Assembly: GCA_000231825.2 (NCBI GenBank)
Contig: JH720309.1
Span: 23,381 to 87,380, forward strand
Reading direction: 5' to 3'
DNA: 64,000 nucleotides
Origin: Tetrahymena elliotti 4EA
Taxonomy: Eukaryota > Ciliophora > Oligohymenophorea > Hymenostomatida > Tetrahymenidae
Shown here: positions 1-12,883 of the stretch, in pieces
Layout of the letters: every line of letters starts with the position of its first letter
Position numbering within the stretch: position 1 is the first letter of the stretch
Program-made: the position numbers and the translations under genes
The notes under the pieces: model-generated
The model's database searches: none
What the model saw: only the letters and a program-made list of their open reading frames with translations
What the model was told of the DNA's origin: nothing

Positions 1-53
1 TTGTCGAAAAGATGAGGTTACTTCGGGGTAACAATAAATGGTGGGTGTTACAT
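1..53 (-). CDS. 5' end of a minus-strand gene, cut by the window edge
   Basis: Read on the minus strand from the ATG at 53, the sequence gives MQHPPFIVTPKQPHLFD and runs off the window. These 53 bases are much richer in G and C than the following kilobase, as coding DNA is here, and TAA serves as Gln twice. On the plus strand the same bases form a short hairpin (GTTAC/GTAAC), which I take to be incidental. The product is not recognised from 17 residues. A structured RNA end is the alternative. Confidence 0.45.
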
Positions 54-112
54 TCTCTAATATATTTATATCTCAAAAAAAATTGAAGTACATCAGTGAA
101 ATTTGAAAAATA

Positions 113-248
113 TTTTATATTTTATATCATCTACATTTTTTAATTTATTAAGATATTCAATTGAAGAAAATAATTAAATAATTTATATTTTATATCATCT
201 ACATTTTTTAATTTATTAAAATATTCAATTGAAGAAAATAATTAAATA
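113..248. repeat. 68-bp direct tandem duplication, two copies
   Basis: The segment starting near 113 is repeated with a period of exactly 68 bases: the block TTTATATCATCTAC begins at 121 and again at 189. The two copies differ by one base (AAGATATTC against AAAATATTC). No coding capacity is evident. It looks like a recent local duplication in AT-rich spacer. Confidence 0.85.
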
Positions 249-249
249 A

Positions 250-1380
250 TTAATGAGTAATTAGAAGAATTAGATTATTTTTTTAAAAGAATAAAAAAAA
301 TTGGATTAATCTGATTATCACAATTTTATGTTTAGATATTACTAAAAAAGATGGATATTTTTATTTCTTGTATTTTAATTTAATTTTGTATTAATTAAAA
401 TTTTTTTGTTTAAAATCTAAGGTCATTTATATCAGATATTAACATATTTAAATTAACTTTTTCAGGAAGTTATAATTAATACATTTTCAAAATTTATTAA
501 TTGGCTCTAATTTTAAAAAGATCATACATAAAAAATTCTATCAACAAATCCCTTTAACTTGAGTTTTTTATTGGTAAATTTAAGAATCATTTCTTAAATA
601 TTTTTCCTTTTTAATTAATTTAAAAAATTAGTTATAAATTGATCAATTAATAATTAGAATATTTTTGTGTTAGAATTTTAAATAAATAAAATAAAAATTA
701 AATTTTATAATCATAAATAACTTAATTCAATTTTTTTATATTTAATAATTGAATCTGAGATATTTAGAAATCTGAGCTAAATAAGGCAATAAATACTTTG
801 ACATTCTTTCATAGATTATTATTTAAAAAATCCTAATCAATTAATCATAAAAAAATTCTTTTCACAATCAATCTCTTTAATTTAAGTATTTTGTTTCTTA
901 GTTTAATTTAAGTATTGTTTTCTAAGATATTTTTCCTTTTTTATCAAATAAAATATTTAAAACTTCAATTACTTTTTTGAAAGAAGAGTTAGTAGATAGA
1001 TAGATTAAAGTAAAACAAAACAAAAAATAGCTTAATAATATTTAGTCCAAAAAAATAGGAAATAGATTATTTAGTTAAGATTAATCAATAAGCAAAAAAA
1101 AATAGAATTAATTAAACTCATTTAATCTAGATAACTAGGACCTTTATCAAATAATAACTTCATGTTAAATTTCTATTTTTATTTGATGCTAAAAAAAAAA
1201 TAAAACTTTTACTTGAGATCTAATACTAAACTTTAAAGATTAAAGCAGCCTAATAACGCAGAGCTTAAATTTAACATGCCTTATTATCCAATGTAATTGA
1301 ACCTATAGAGTTTATTTTATTAATTTGTTAGAAATTTTTAATTATTCATTATATTTACTCAAGATACAGCTTTAAATTTA
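250..1380. other. AT-rich spacer, no gene seen
   Basis: Low-complexity A/T runs. The plus strand has one TGA-free frame from about 1080 that continues into the next region, but its translation is low complexity at this end. No conserved motif, RNA fold or repeat family was recognised. Confidence 0.5.
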
Positions 1381-3560
1381 GAAGTTTACTACAGCTGGCT
1401 AAACCTAAACCTAAGCTAGATGTACCTTCATTACCAATTGAATTTTAACTTATTTTTGGTTTTTATTTAAAAGGATAAAAAAATAATAATAAAATAGAAA
1501 ATTAAAAAAATGTTTTTAATATCTTAATTGCTAAAAGAAAATAAGTCATTTTTATTTAAAATAAATTTACTCAAGCAGAAGTGATAAATGAGAAAGATTT
1601 TAGCATTTTGATAAAGCAGAACATAAGTCTTTTGCTCCTTGTGTACCAATTTTATTATAACTTTCATATTAATTTTAAGTTAACTTTATGGATCAAAATG
1701 ATATCATCAATATTAGATAATCATATTTAAAAATTAAAAACATTCGATATTTTGTTAAAGAATAATTTATAGCTATTCAACTCTTAAAGATATTACCTCA
1801 AATTTAGAAAAAGATTTTAAAGATTTATCATATTTGATAAGGCTTAACCTAATTCTAATACTCCAGATGTTCTAAATTAGTTAGTTCTTTTTTAATTTCA
1901 AAAATTAAATGATTTTTTAAAGTTTTTATAAAAATTATCTGTTAAGGAATTTTTCACCATCAAAATTCATTTAGAAAAAAAAGATTTTTTGAAAATCGCA
2001 AGAAATAAACATTGCTTCAATTAAAGCTGAATATAGAGATGAAGAGAAAAAAATAATAATTTACTATAAACTTAGACTTAAAGTAATAAGATTCTTTTAA
2101 TTAGCTAAAGCAGAAGCTAAATATGAGATGCCAGTACTTTCTATTAGATTGGATCTTATCATTTTTTTAAAAAGAGAGAAATTAAATTTTAATTTAAAAA
2201 TAAGAAAATGTAAATGTTCAATCTCGTTTCATATCAAATTTTATTATCTAAATAAAACAATTAAATTAAAAACTATTTTAAATAAATTGATAAATATAGT
2301 TATGGATATCAATTTTTACTATAAATCTAGGCTCAAATGTTATAAAGTATTGTTATTGTTTAAGCAAGAACATAAGAAATGTACACATTCATCATCAATT
2401 TAACATTAACTTTACAATTTAAAAATATTTTAAATTTCTACCTGATATAATTATGTTTGTAATAATCATTTCAAAAGTGAAAAGTATTTAAATGAATTAA
2501 GTTTCATTCTCAGGATTCAAAAATAATCAGAATTCTTAGAACAGAAATAATAAGAGTCAAATAGATTTGTTTTTAATCTTAAAAATTAAATAGGAAAAAC
2601 TTGCTAAAATATTAATTAAGTCGATTTAATTTTCTGTTTTATTTAAATAATTATGCAAAAAAATTTTAATTAATAAAAAATCAATTTTTCTTATTTAAGT
2701 GAGTTACTTGAAATTTTTAAGAAATAACAAAACATTTTTTAAAATTAAAATTTTCTTTATTCAAAAAACAAACAGGAAATAATTTTTACTAAAAGTTAAG
2801 TTTCAAAATGTTGAGTTAAATACATAGCTTTAAAAGAGAGTAGAAGCCAGAAAGACTTACTTTAGTGATTTTATTATAACTTTTTTTAAAATAAAAATTA
2901 GTTCTTTAATTGGAAAAATAAATTTTAGAGTAAAGATATCATTTAATTTTTATTTTGCTATTAATCATTAAATATGATGAGAACTCTTATTTTATATATC
3001 TTTTAACAAAATTTAGGTTCATAAATCTTAAAGAGATTATTAAATATTAAAATAAAGGTAATTTTTACTAAAGTTCTAAAGCTAAACTCTTGAGATTATT
3101 GCAGTTTTCTAAAGCAGAAAATATACTTAACAAACATTAATTGCTTACTGAAGTTGATCTTTTAAGTTATTTTTAATAATATTATGAAATCTAATAAATA
3201 TTATTATATTTGAATTACCCAATATTAAGCAACAAATTTTAGAGATTAGTATTCTTTTTTAATGCAAGAGCTAAATCAGATGCCTTTTCTTCAGTAATTT
3301 AAGTAGAACTTTTAATTTTAATATTTATTTTGGATAATTCAGCAATTTAAGTTCAAATGAAGAAGAGTAGAAAATATTTTTTTAAATTACAAGTTAATTA
3401 AAGTTTAAATTTTAAAGATTAAATAATTCAATGATTAAAAGTAAATTTGCTTAACTTCTATTATTATTTGAATACACATTTTTTTACCAGAAATTAAGTT
3501 CAAGGCCAATATGATTTGAAAAAGTGGAGTTTACAAACTTTTTTAAACAAAAAAAGATAA
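1380..3560 (+). pseudogene. decayed array of repeated exon-like units
   Basis: A short coding-like motif recurs at irregular spacings of roughly 160-470 bases: a lysine-alanine stretch followed about ten residues later by a proline and a leucine-rich strand. Examples on the plus strand lie near 1390 (LLQLAKPKPKLDVPSLPIEF), 1605 (FDKAEHKSFAPCVPILLQL), 1840 (FDKAQPNSNTPDVLNQLVLF), 2100 (LAKAEAKYEMPVLSIRLDL), 3100 (FSKAENILNKH) and 3265 (NARAKSDAFSSVIQVELL). The units are in different frames, separated by intron-like AT-rich stretches, and broken by TGA codons. This is what a degraded multi-exon repeat protein, perhaps LRR-like, would look like. Chance open frames in AT-rich DNA are the alternative. 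Confidence 0.3.
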
Positions 3561-4523
3561 TCTAGCAAATAGATTTTATTAAAATATATTACTTCTTTTA
3601 GGTTGCTAAATGGTTAAATCTGCATATTCATTTATTTTATAAATATAAAATTCATATTTTATTTTCTAATTTATGTAATTTTTTTTAATTTAATGATTGG
3701 GTTTATTTGTTAAATTATATCTTACTAAGTTTTTTTATAGACTTTATTTATAAGAACAAGCCAACCATGGTGGATTATCTCATTTAAAATTTAGGGTGAT
3801 TGATTTCAAAATTATGGTAAAATTGTTTTTATGTTGATAGTCTAACTGTCAGAAGAAAAAAAAAAAATGACATTTTTCATTATAAAATGCTTCACAAATA
3901 ATATTTTCCAAAATAATTCTTAATGTGACTAAAATAATAGAAAAAAAATAAAAATCAGATTTTATTCATTCAAACAAAAAACAAATTATGAAAAGTATTT
4001 TTAAAAAACTTGTAAAAATTTACACTAATTTTTCATTTAAGCCTGATTAATTATTTTTTCGTAAACATTGAATTAAAAATTAATTTTATATTTGGCAAAT
4101 AAATGTGTAAATTTTTGTTAAAAAATTAAATTTGAAACTGAAAGGGAATCTAAAGATAACTAATATTAATAATAGATGCTTTAATTTTGTAGACGAAATT
4201 AGAAAATCCTTATTATTAAAGAATGTAATAGAAAAAGGATTTGTCTAAAAATATTTGATTCGATAACTTATATCAATTAATTATAATAAAGCTTCTTTGA
4301 AGACAAAATAGAAAATACTGACTGATGTATTTACTTGAAAAAGAATTCAATGAAAATAATTAAATAAATAAATAACTGATAATCATTCTAGTTATAAGAC
4401 ACTTTAAAGATTCTTATTGAATGAGAAGATTTAATTGAATTAAAAATTAGTATTGAGATTGATAGGAAATTTGTAAAAGTTGTAGATATATTAATTAAAG
4501 AATAAATAAATAATTTAGAAAAG
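3560..4523. other. intergenic region and possible 5' exons of the next gene
   Basis: Mostly A/T. From 4425 to 4523 the frame of the downstream gene is already open and coding-like (EDLIELKISIEID and on), bounded upstream by a TGA at 4422-4424. An unseen 5' exon may therefore join near 4425. The stretch 4176-4320 also has a short open frame (MLQFCRRNQ...). Nothing else was recognised. Confidence 0.4.
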
Positions 4524-7500
4524 ATGGATAGTATCCCTTCTGATTATAAGTAGTATTACTACTATAAAGTACCAACAAAGTAAAGCGATAGAGAGAAAAG
4601 AATTTTTAGTAATTATTTTAATATATTCATTCATTCAATATTAAATTTATTTCTTTTAAATTTAGTTATCAATGAAGGTGCGCCTTATGAAAATATCTCT
4701 TAAGCTGAAATAAGGCTATATTAGTACATATAAAAAAATAAATTGAATTGGCTTACTACTTCATATGATTTTTAGTCAATTTTAAATTATAATCAATATT
4801 GTTCAAATTATTATGATGAGGTTACTCTTGATTAAGATCTTACTTGTTCATAAAAAACATATGAAGAATATGTTAAGAGATATGTTCCTGTTTTTTAGAA
4901 ATAATTTGGAACTCATATTAAGGTAGACATTTCAAATGGGGAGATGAAACAATAATGGTCATCTTTTGTTAGAATTACTATTCTTGAATAGATATTGAAT
5001 TAAATAGCTTAATTATCAAAAAAATAAGATATTTTTATCATTTTATTCATCCGTGCATAAGAGAAGGCTATTATGACTGAAATAAAGGATGAATTTAGAA
5101 AAAGACATACCAGATGCAACTTTTTCTTTGTAAATTTAGGGAATTATGACATCAAAAAACATTTACCTTTTGCTTCTGCTATTTAAAGGAGTTATTCTAC
5201 TGAATAACTTACTCACAAAATTTGTTATAATTATGAATAATATTTTGGAGGAAAAGATTTAGAACTGTATGATTCTAATGAATATTCATTCATCAGTTAA
5301 GTTGTTGAAGATATCATACCATATCTAACATTCCATGAAAAAGTAGATGTATCATAGGATTTTCAATAATATCCTTGGTCAAAACCCTCAAGAGAAGTAT
5401 CATTTTAAATTACTTATAATTTACTAAATAAAAATTTTTTAGGTTATAAGAGGTACCTATGTGATTTCATAAGAAAATTATGAAGATGAAGTAGAGTTTA
5501 AAAACAATCCAAATGAAACTTTGATAAAAGAAAGAAACTTAGATGTTGATTCCATAATGAATATTTTTTCAATTTGGGTTAATGATCTTCTTGTAAAATA
5601 TGGATATGACGAAATAGATAAGAATGAAATTGAATAGGCTATAGAGTTTCTTTTAAGTTATATGGATAATGTTGTGAGAGAGATAAACATTACAAACATT
5701 CCCACTAAAAAACCTATTGAAAATATGACTGTTAGACAACGTTTAATCGCTTAATAATCTAATCGCGTTAAATATAATATGATAGTTCTCATCAAATCCC
5801 TTTCAAATCTATTAACAAAAGACACAATTGGTAAAATTATTTGGAGAATTCTAGATAATTTATTCATTTTAATTTTATTTAATTAAAGGTGACTTGAACA
5901 ATGAAGAAGAGTAAGAAAGAATAAAAATTGGAACAGAGGTAGGAAAATTTCATTAAAGAGCTCTTGCTATGAAAGGAATCGATGTAGAGACATTTATGAA
6001 AACTAAAAATTATTTTATTGATGAACTATTAAAAGTCAAATCCTCTATTAGCTATGAAAGCGACCAAGAAAAATCTATATTCTCTCTAGAAAACATGAAA
6101 GATGTATTTCTATAAGAAGACATAGTAGACGGTCTAAGAGAAGTCAAGAGTTAATATCACTTGATATCTGCATTTCCCTTGATAGGCTTGGGTGTAAAGT
6201 AAATAATTCTTCTCAAAATACATTTTAATCTTCCACAAATTTTTTATTCAAATAAATTTCCTGTTTAAATTAGAAAATAATTTTATTTAATGATTTAAAT
6301 TAATATGTATTTCATTTTATCAGTTATGTCAAATAATACATTTCTATACTAAAAATCAAAATTTTATTTCTTTTTCTATAGCAAATAAGAATAATCATAG
6401 AAAATATTAATTGAAACCTATTAACATGAATTTATTTCTAGATAGAAATATTAATCATATAAAATTACATCAATACTAATAATAACAAGAATACTACTAC
6501 TGCTAATAATAATAAAGGACTCTATTTTTAAACTTCGTATTCAAACAATGTATTCTTCTACCTCAATCTCTCAATATATAAAAGGAAGAAATTTTTCTAA
6601 ATGATTAATTAAAAACTTTATTTTACTGAAATTAATTTTAATTTTAATAAAAAAGGGTGAAGAGATCTGATGGATCTATGATAAACCCATATCTAGTTTA
6701 AGTTACAGATATAGCTAGGGTTAATGCTAATGTTGATACTGTGTCTATTCAGAATACTCCTGATAAAGAATTAAATTTAAATGCGGGCTTTTATATAGGA
6801 GCCGAATATGGAACAAGAGATTATTTTGAGGCAAATCATGGCTATAAGCCTCTTAAATGGACTTAATATCAGCCTAAAAAAGAATTAATAAAAGATTTAA
6901 CTGAAACTTAATTATTTTATTACAAGTAAATTATCTTCATTTCAAAGCAAAACTTAATTCAATCAATGAATATATCAATAGGTCTGAATAGCTTAAAGAA
7001 AAAATAGATGCAGTGGTTCCTTTATTTGGTCCTAGAGATTATGATCTTAAACCTTTACTTACTACTCAGTTTTTCCATGTTTTAATGAACTTTAATGTAA
7101 TGCATAATGTTGATACTTGCTTTTCGGAATGTTACTTAGCTCTCTTAGCTAATCTCTTTATCTTTTTGATTAATTAAGAAAAATCTTCTTACATCAATGA
7201 GCTCTTGGATAAAGTTTATCATTCAATCAATATTGTTTATGGTGATAGACCATTTTTTAAAACATATTGCTAAATGCTCATCAATTCGCCTAGACAAGCC
7301 ATGATTACCTATCATGAAGGGCATCCTACTCAATGTCAAGATCCTTCTAAAGCTCTTGCTGCTTTGTTTTATCTTTACAAAAAACAAGAACTCAAAGATA
7401 AAAATAAGATCAAAGAAATTTTGGAAGCAATTCTACAAGAAATTGTTTGCAGGTAAAATTTTGTTTTTTAGACTAATAAAAAAATAAATTAACTAGCTCT

Positions 7501-8922
7501 CAGTAAATGCATGAAAAAAATAAAATAACTACTTTAATCATGCCATGCATACTTTATTTAATTCAAAGTTGTAATTACATTGAGGAAAAATCAAATTTTA
7601 CTTTGGATATTCTACTGAAAGTTACAATAAAAATAAAAATTTTAAGAATAAATGAAAAAATCTATTTTGAGAAGTATTAAAAATATTTTTAGAGAAATTT
7701 ATTAATTAATTGGTTTCAAAATAGTTTTAAAAGAGAAACTTTATTAAAAAAAAGCTTTTAGAATTTAAATTTAATTTTAAAGAAGAACTATTTAAATACA
7801 ATTAAATTATAATCATATATCTTTTAATTGGAAGTTCATAATATTTTAAAGCTGAGAAAAAATAATTGAAGAGAAAATAATTAGAAAAGAAATTCAATTT
7901 GAATACGTTTACTTTGTGCTATAATTAATGAATTGAGCTGAAATAATAAATTTAATTTATTCTTATAAAAAAGGGGAACTAAAGGACTAGAAAAGCTTCA
8001 TACGTATTTTGGGATTGTTGATTATGATAATTCAGAGTTCAAAAGAATAGAAAATGACATAATTGAAAATGTAGTAGGAGATGTAAAAAAGTATCCTACT
8101 GTTCGTGAAATGATGAAAGTTGTTGAAAAAGCTTTAAAAGAAAAGAATTATTTTGATTTTACAAAGAAATGTTAAATAATAATTTATAAGGAAAGTTTTA
8201 ATTTTATGAATTATGGGAAATTGAATTTCTTCACAAGTATGAAGGCAATTTGTAACTATTTTCTTCCTGATGAAAAATTTAGTGGCAATTTATTATGGAT
8301 TTGGCTAGTTCATGCTTAAAAATATTCTAACAATTACATTAGAAATACTTCTGAGATAGATAATGATATTAAAAAGGTATATAGAATAATAAAAAAGTAA
8401 AAATGTGCTAATTTTATCAAAACAGAATCATAATAAATATTCAACAACTGTTACAAAAAGCTCAAGCAAAAATTTTAACAAGAAATGTTTTCTTTTCATT
8501 TAGATATTACTCCTTTTTCAGTAGATTAAATAAACAAGCTATTGATTGGAGACAATAAATTTAATGTTACTTTTAATAATGTTTCTAACCTTACTAGAAA
8601 TTGTTGTTTAGCTCCTAAATGTCCTTTCTATTTAAAGAAAATGCATAATCTCTCTGAACATATCAGAGACATCGACTATACCATCCCAAGTTTCTGCAAA
8701 ACAGTGAAATTAATGAAAGCAAGAGATTCTATTGCAATCTATGAAGCTATATGCAATGGACAGTTCCTAGATGATACTAACTAAGAAACTTTCATCAAAC
8801 AAACCTAGAGACTACAAAGCCATAGAGTGTAACATGAAATGTTGAAAAAGTATAAAAATTAATACATCGATTTAATTGAGAGATTAAAATAAGATTATAA
8901 AAACATATTAAAAAAAAATTGA
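4524..8922 (+). CDS. unidentified 795-aa protein, seven introns
   Basis: Exons 4524-4608, 4666-5396, 5443-5830, 5889-6198, 6656-6925, 6982-7452 and 7974-8922 join in frame (2388 nt) and end at TGA 8920-8922. The start is the first in-frame ATG; coding-like sequence extends upstream to 4425, so the N-terminus may be longer. The protein is soluble-looking, with no signal peptide or membrane helix. The N-terminal third contains a segment (VDISNGEMKQQWSSF, then a beta-strand-like IFIILFIRAQEKA) that faintly recalls a von Willebrand A fold. The C-terminal exon has a cysteine cluster (NCCLAPKCPFY) followed by predicted helices. I do not recognise the family. For the fifth intron a 22-nt form (6926-6947) also keeps frame; I prefer 6926-6981. 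Confidence 0.75.
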
Positions 8923-9002
8923 ATAAATTAATTCATTGCATTTATTTTTCTTTATATTCTGTATTTTTCATTGAACTAATTAGAAAAAAATTATTATCTG
9001 AA

Positions 9003-9475
9003 TCAAGATTAATCAGATATATTTTATTAACCAAAAATAGAATTCTCATTAATCTTCAATTAACTCTTTTGAAGCTTTATTATATTCTGTGACTAATAAT
9101 GCATCACCAGACACTTTTTTACTTTTTTTCTATCATAAAATATTACTTTTTTTCTATCATAAAATATTACTTTATTTCTATCATAAAATATTACTTTTAT
9201 TCTATCATAAAATATTACTTTTTTCATTTTTAAAATTATTAAATTAAGTTTGGATTTTATTTTTTAAGTAAATTTCTATTTTTAATTTGATTTCTTCATC
9301 AATACATGTTCTTCAACTATTTAAACACTTGCGAGTATCTCTAAACCTCTAGCAGTAGTTTTAAAATAGTTCCTTATTTTATTAACAATTAATGCATAAT
9401 ATTCATTTAAATTGTAATAATAAGAATATTCTTTATTTTCAATAAAATGAATTAAGATATTATCTTGTTTGCTAC
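9003..9475 (-). CDS. 3' part of an unidentified minus-strand gene with an 8-residue repeat
   Basis: The minus strand is open for 157 codons from an acceptor-like TTTTAG at 9477-9476 to TGA at 9003. The first part (SKQDNILIHFIENKEY..., then KTTARGLEILASVQIVEEHV) reads as real protein; the ARG...V.IVE pattern weakly resembles the second helix of Alba-type nucleic-acid-binding proteins, which is only a suggestion. The frame then crosses a four-copy 24-bp repeat giving KVIFYDR+1 residue per copy. Alternatively the repeat lies in an intron and the last exon reads SGDALLVTEYNKASKELIED, ending at TGA 9046-9048. No start codon was found; upstream exons probably lie between 9480 and 9900. Confidence 0.45.
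9121..9216. repeat. 24-bp tandem repeat, four copies
   Basis: Four units of 24 bases (ACTTTNTTCTATCATAAAATATT type) follow each other without gaps; variation is limited to the T-rich stretch near the start of each unit. On the minus strand each unit holds GT...AG and encodes eight residues in frame. Confidence 0.9.
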
Positions 9476-9479
9476 CTAA

Positions 9480-10092
9480 AAGATACAAAGTTGAGAGATA
9501 GTTATTTTTTAATTTATAATAAGGAGATTAATAAAGTTTGAATTTAAAAATAAAATAATGGAGATATTGATTGATAAAGAAATACATCTAGTAATATTGA
9601 TAAATGATTGATTGATTGATACATATGAATGATTTGAGCAAATAAAATGTACATGAAAGTATATTTATTGATTGATTTAATTGTTTTTCTAAATGCATTA
9701 TAATATAATTTATTATTAATTAGTTTATAAAATATTTATTTACGCCTTACTTATCTCACATTTTATTCAGTTTTTTTATCTATTAATTATAATTTCTAAT
9801 TAATTACTTTTACTTTATCATCTTTGCCTAGGATGAGGTTTATTTGTAGTTATTATTGATTTAAGATAGTGTGCAAGCAATAGAAATAATTAGATGCAAA
9901 TACTTAATTGGCTGGCTAATTTATTTATTTTTTTGGAGATGATTTTATTGATTGATGCAAATGAATAAATTTAGTGAGTAAGTAATAAAGTAGGATTGAT
10001 AGATTTTAATTGGTATTTTAATTTATATTTTAAGCTTATAGTTTTAATTAAATAGGTTTTATAATTGATTTGCTTTTGTTTAATTAAGTCTC
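9480..10092. other. spacer between two minus-strand genes
   Basis: AT-rich, with GATT tetranucleotide runs near 9604-9625 and 9667. On the minus strand a short coding-like patch lies near 9840 (QINLILGKDDK followed by a GTAAAAG donor), possibly an upstream exon of the gene ending at 9003. Nothing else is supported. Confidence 0.4.
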
Positions 10093-12883
10093 TCACTCTC
10101 CTCCACATTCAAATTTAAACTCACAATTTTTGATTTCTGTACCATCCTTGTTGGTTGCAGTAGCAAATATCTGAGTAGAACCAAACAAAAGAGTAACTTT
10201 AACAGTTTTATCTTCTACTGATTGAGATGGTTTACCTATATCTATACAAAGCTCACCAAGTTATCTTACTGAATCTTCATCAACAAATTCTACATCTCTC
10301 TTCTCAGTTACAAAGAAAATAATTCTCATAACTACTTATCTGCTTCTAACGGGACAATATATTTTAGTATGTACTTCTTCACTACCAACACTATCACCTT
10401 TTCTTACAAAGGCATCAAATACATCTTCACAAAATTCTTCTCCTTCAATGATAACCTTTTAATTAATTACAATAAAAATTAATTTTCCAAATAAAATAAT
10501 ATTATCATTATTTCATAAATAATCTTAAAATATTTTAAAAATTGTAATCATAACTATCTATTCTTAATTGTTAAATTATTTTATCTTTATCTTGATAGAA
10601 AATAATCATCAATGATATTTTATTAAAATCTTTTTATTTGACCAATTCGATTCGTTTTAAATTATTTAAATTTAGTCAAAATTAATACTTAATTCTGATG
10701 ATTTTATGTATAAAATTTAAAAGATTTTTGATTCATAATCACATTTGCTTAGATTTATCAAATTATTTAATTCAAAAATGAAAAAATTCAAATTTTCTCA
10801 AAAGGTTTTGATAATTATTTTAAATTTTTCTTTAAAGCTTGAATTTTATCATTTTTTTCAGATTTGTTTTCAAAATAGCATTCAAAATTCATTTAAAAAT
10901 TGAAGAATCATATTAATTAAGCTCAGATCTTTGCCTTAAATAGGAATAAAATTTAGAGATATTTTAGATTTAAAATGTATGATTAAAGATTGTTTTAGTT
11001 TAGCATTTTTTCAGAATAAATTAATGATAATTAAGGAGGATAAAATAATTATTATTTTGAATGAGAATATTTTTAATTTTAATTTACCTTTTTGCTTTCA
11101 GGGTGTCTTTCTGGATCAAAAGTAGTGAGAGTGTTAATACCATATGTTTTTTTTGCAATACGAGAAGAAATACTACGAGGGTTTAAGCCATAGAAGCAGG
11201 CACCTCTGATAACACTGACTTGAGGACGACGAGGAACTAAGACTTGAACTTTATCAGTTTCGAACTTATTTTTAATTTCTTATTTTAAGAAAGGACTTTC
11301 AGAGAAACCACCAACCATGAATATGAAATTAACTTTTTCACCTTTAGCTTCAGTTTGCTTGATGAGTTATTCAACCTGTTTTAGATGAATGAATAGGTTT
11401 ATTTAGTTCATTAGAATTTTAATATAAAATCTACTTTATTTTTAATGTTTTCAAAGAGAGTTTAGAAGAATGATGCCATCAAAGCTGAAGGGAGTTCAAT
11501 GTTAGCAACACCCTTGGTCTTGATGTGGAACTCAGGAGGATGCTTATCATTATGAGCCTTAACTAGTTTATTAAGTAATCCCTAAGATAAATCTCCACCC
11601 AAATAACTAAATTTAATCATAGTTCTCTCATTTGGAGTTCCTTTGAATTTTCTATTTAAAAATTAAAATTATTTTTAAGCAAACAAATAAAAAAACAATT
11701 TAAACCATTTTTAAACAAAAATTAATGGATAATACCTTTTAACTATTTCAAAATCTTTGATGATATCAAGTCTAGCAAGAGCGTTGTTGATGTATTTTTA
11801 GTAAAGTTCTGCGCCAAAAAATTCTCTTAAGAATTCTTCAAAGTAGAGTTCTACATACTTAGATCCCCATTCACAACCTCCACTAGAGGGAATTATTTCT
11901 TGACATAAAAATCTTTCATGGACTTCGCAGAGTAATTTATGGACTGTAATATCAACAGTACCACCACCGCAATCTAAGACCATAACAACAGATCCTTTTT
12001 CCATTTAAGTTCTTAAAGACATTTCTGCATCTTCTCTGCATTGAATACTGGCACCTTCAGGCTAATTAATAATTTTTAATAAGAAATTATGTATGGCTTT
12101 TAATAAATTAGTTTATTATATACCTCAAGACATAAAAGTAAATTAGGAGAGTTGGTTGATGGTATTATATTTGCTTCGACTGCTGCTTTACGCATAAAGA
12201 ACTTGTGTTCTTCACTCCATAATGCAGGGACAGTAATAACCCATCTAACTTTAGAAGGAATGACTTTACCAATTTATTCTTTCAATTTTTCAAGAGCTTA
12301 TTCAGCAATATATCTCAATGTTTCCTTAACTATAACCATGAGAGGCATTTCTCTTCCATCAACACTCTTTGCATAAGTGTTCAAGTGAAGCAAATGAATC
12401 TTATACTATTTTTTTACATTTATGTATTTATTTATTCTGCTTATTCAATCATTAATCTAAATTACATTTTAGAAAAGCAAGGCTGTTTCTCCATCTTACA
12501 AAATTTCAGCATATCTTTGTAAGGCTGAGGAACCGAATTCCATAAATTTATAGTCATTATCAAAAAGTATTGCTGTGGGAGTTTTTTGGTCATCTGAATC
12601 ATCACTTGGATTGAAAACTTCAATTCTTGGTTTGCCATCTTAGTCTAAGAATCTAGGAGCTATACCATATCTTTTTTAAGAAAATGAAATCAATTAAATT
12701 TTTTAATGAAAGTGAAAGCATAAAAGAAATAAAATATTTTCATTATGAAATGAATAAAATTTCTTTGAAATAAATTATGCTTTTTTTTATTGCAATTATT
12801 TGTTTTTACCCTGAAGCTCCAGTACCAAAATCAATGGCGATAACATGTGTATAAACATTATCTTCTTTTTAAACTGCTGCCAT
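10093..12883 (-). CDS. HSPA12-type Hsp70 family protein (584 aa)
   Basis: Seven exons on the minus strand (12883-12810, 12670-12466, 12405-12124, 12061-11736, 11651-11435, 11375-11088, 10455-10093) join in frame (1755 nt) from ATG 12883 to TGA 10093. The N-terminal phosphate-1 loop of the actin/Hsp70 ATPase fold reads HVIAIDFGTGASGYG (about residue 16), with QKTPTAIL and a FGSSA motif after it. WVITVPALWS and the phosphate-2 loop VMVLDCGGGTVDITV (near residue 214) follow. VPRRPQVSVIRGACFYGLNP lies near the end of the ATPase domain. This order matches vertebrate HSPA12A/B (about 675-686 residues), which have a divergent ATPase and lack a canonical Hsp70 substrate domain. The ciliate protein is about 90 residues shorter, mainly at the ends. 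A cytosolic chaperone or ATP-binding scaffold is expected. The start lies about 1 kb from the plus-strand gene at 13.9 kb, so the two share a divergent promoter region. Confidence 0.92.

Noticed and set aside
1..60. GTTAC-TTCGGG-GTAAC hairpin resembling a structured RNA end
   Set aside because: The same bases translate well on the minus strand as a gene start, and no larger RNA fold could be built from the neighbouring AT-rich sequence.
2128..2403. 91-codon plus-strand ORF
   Set aside because: Inside the decayed-repeat region; low complexity after the first 15 residues and no support as a separate gene.
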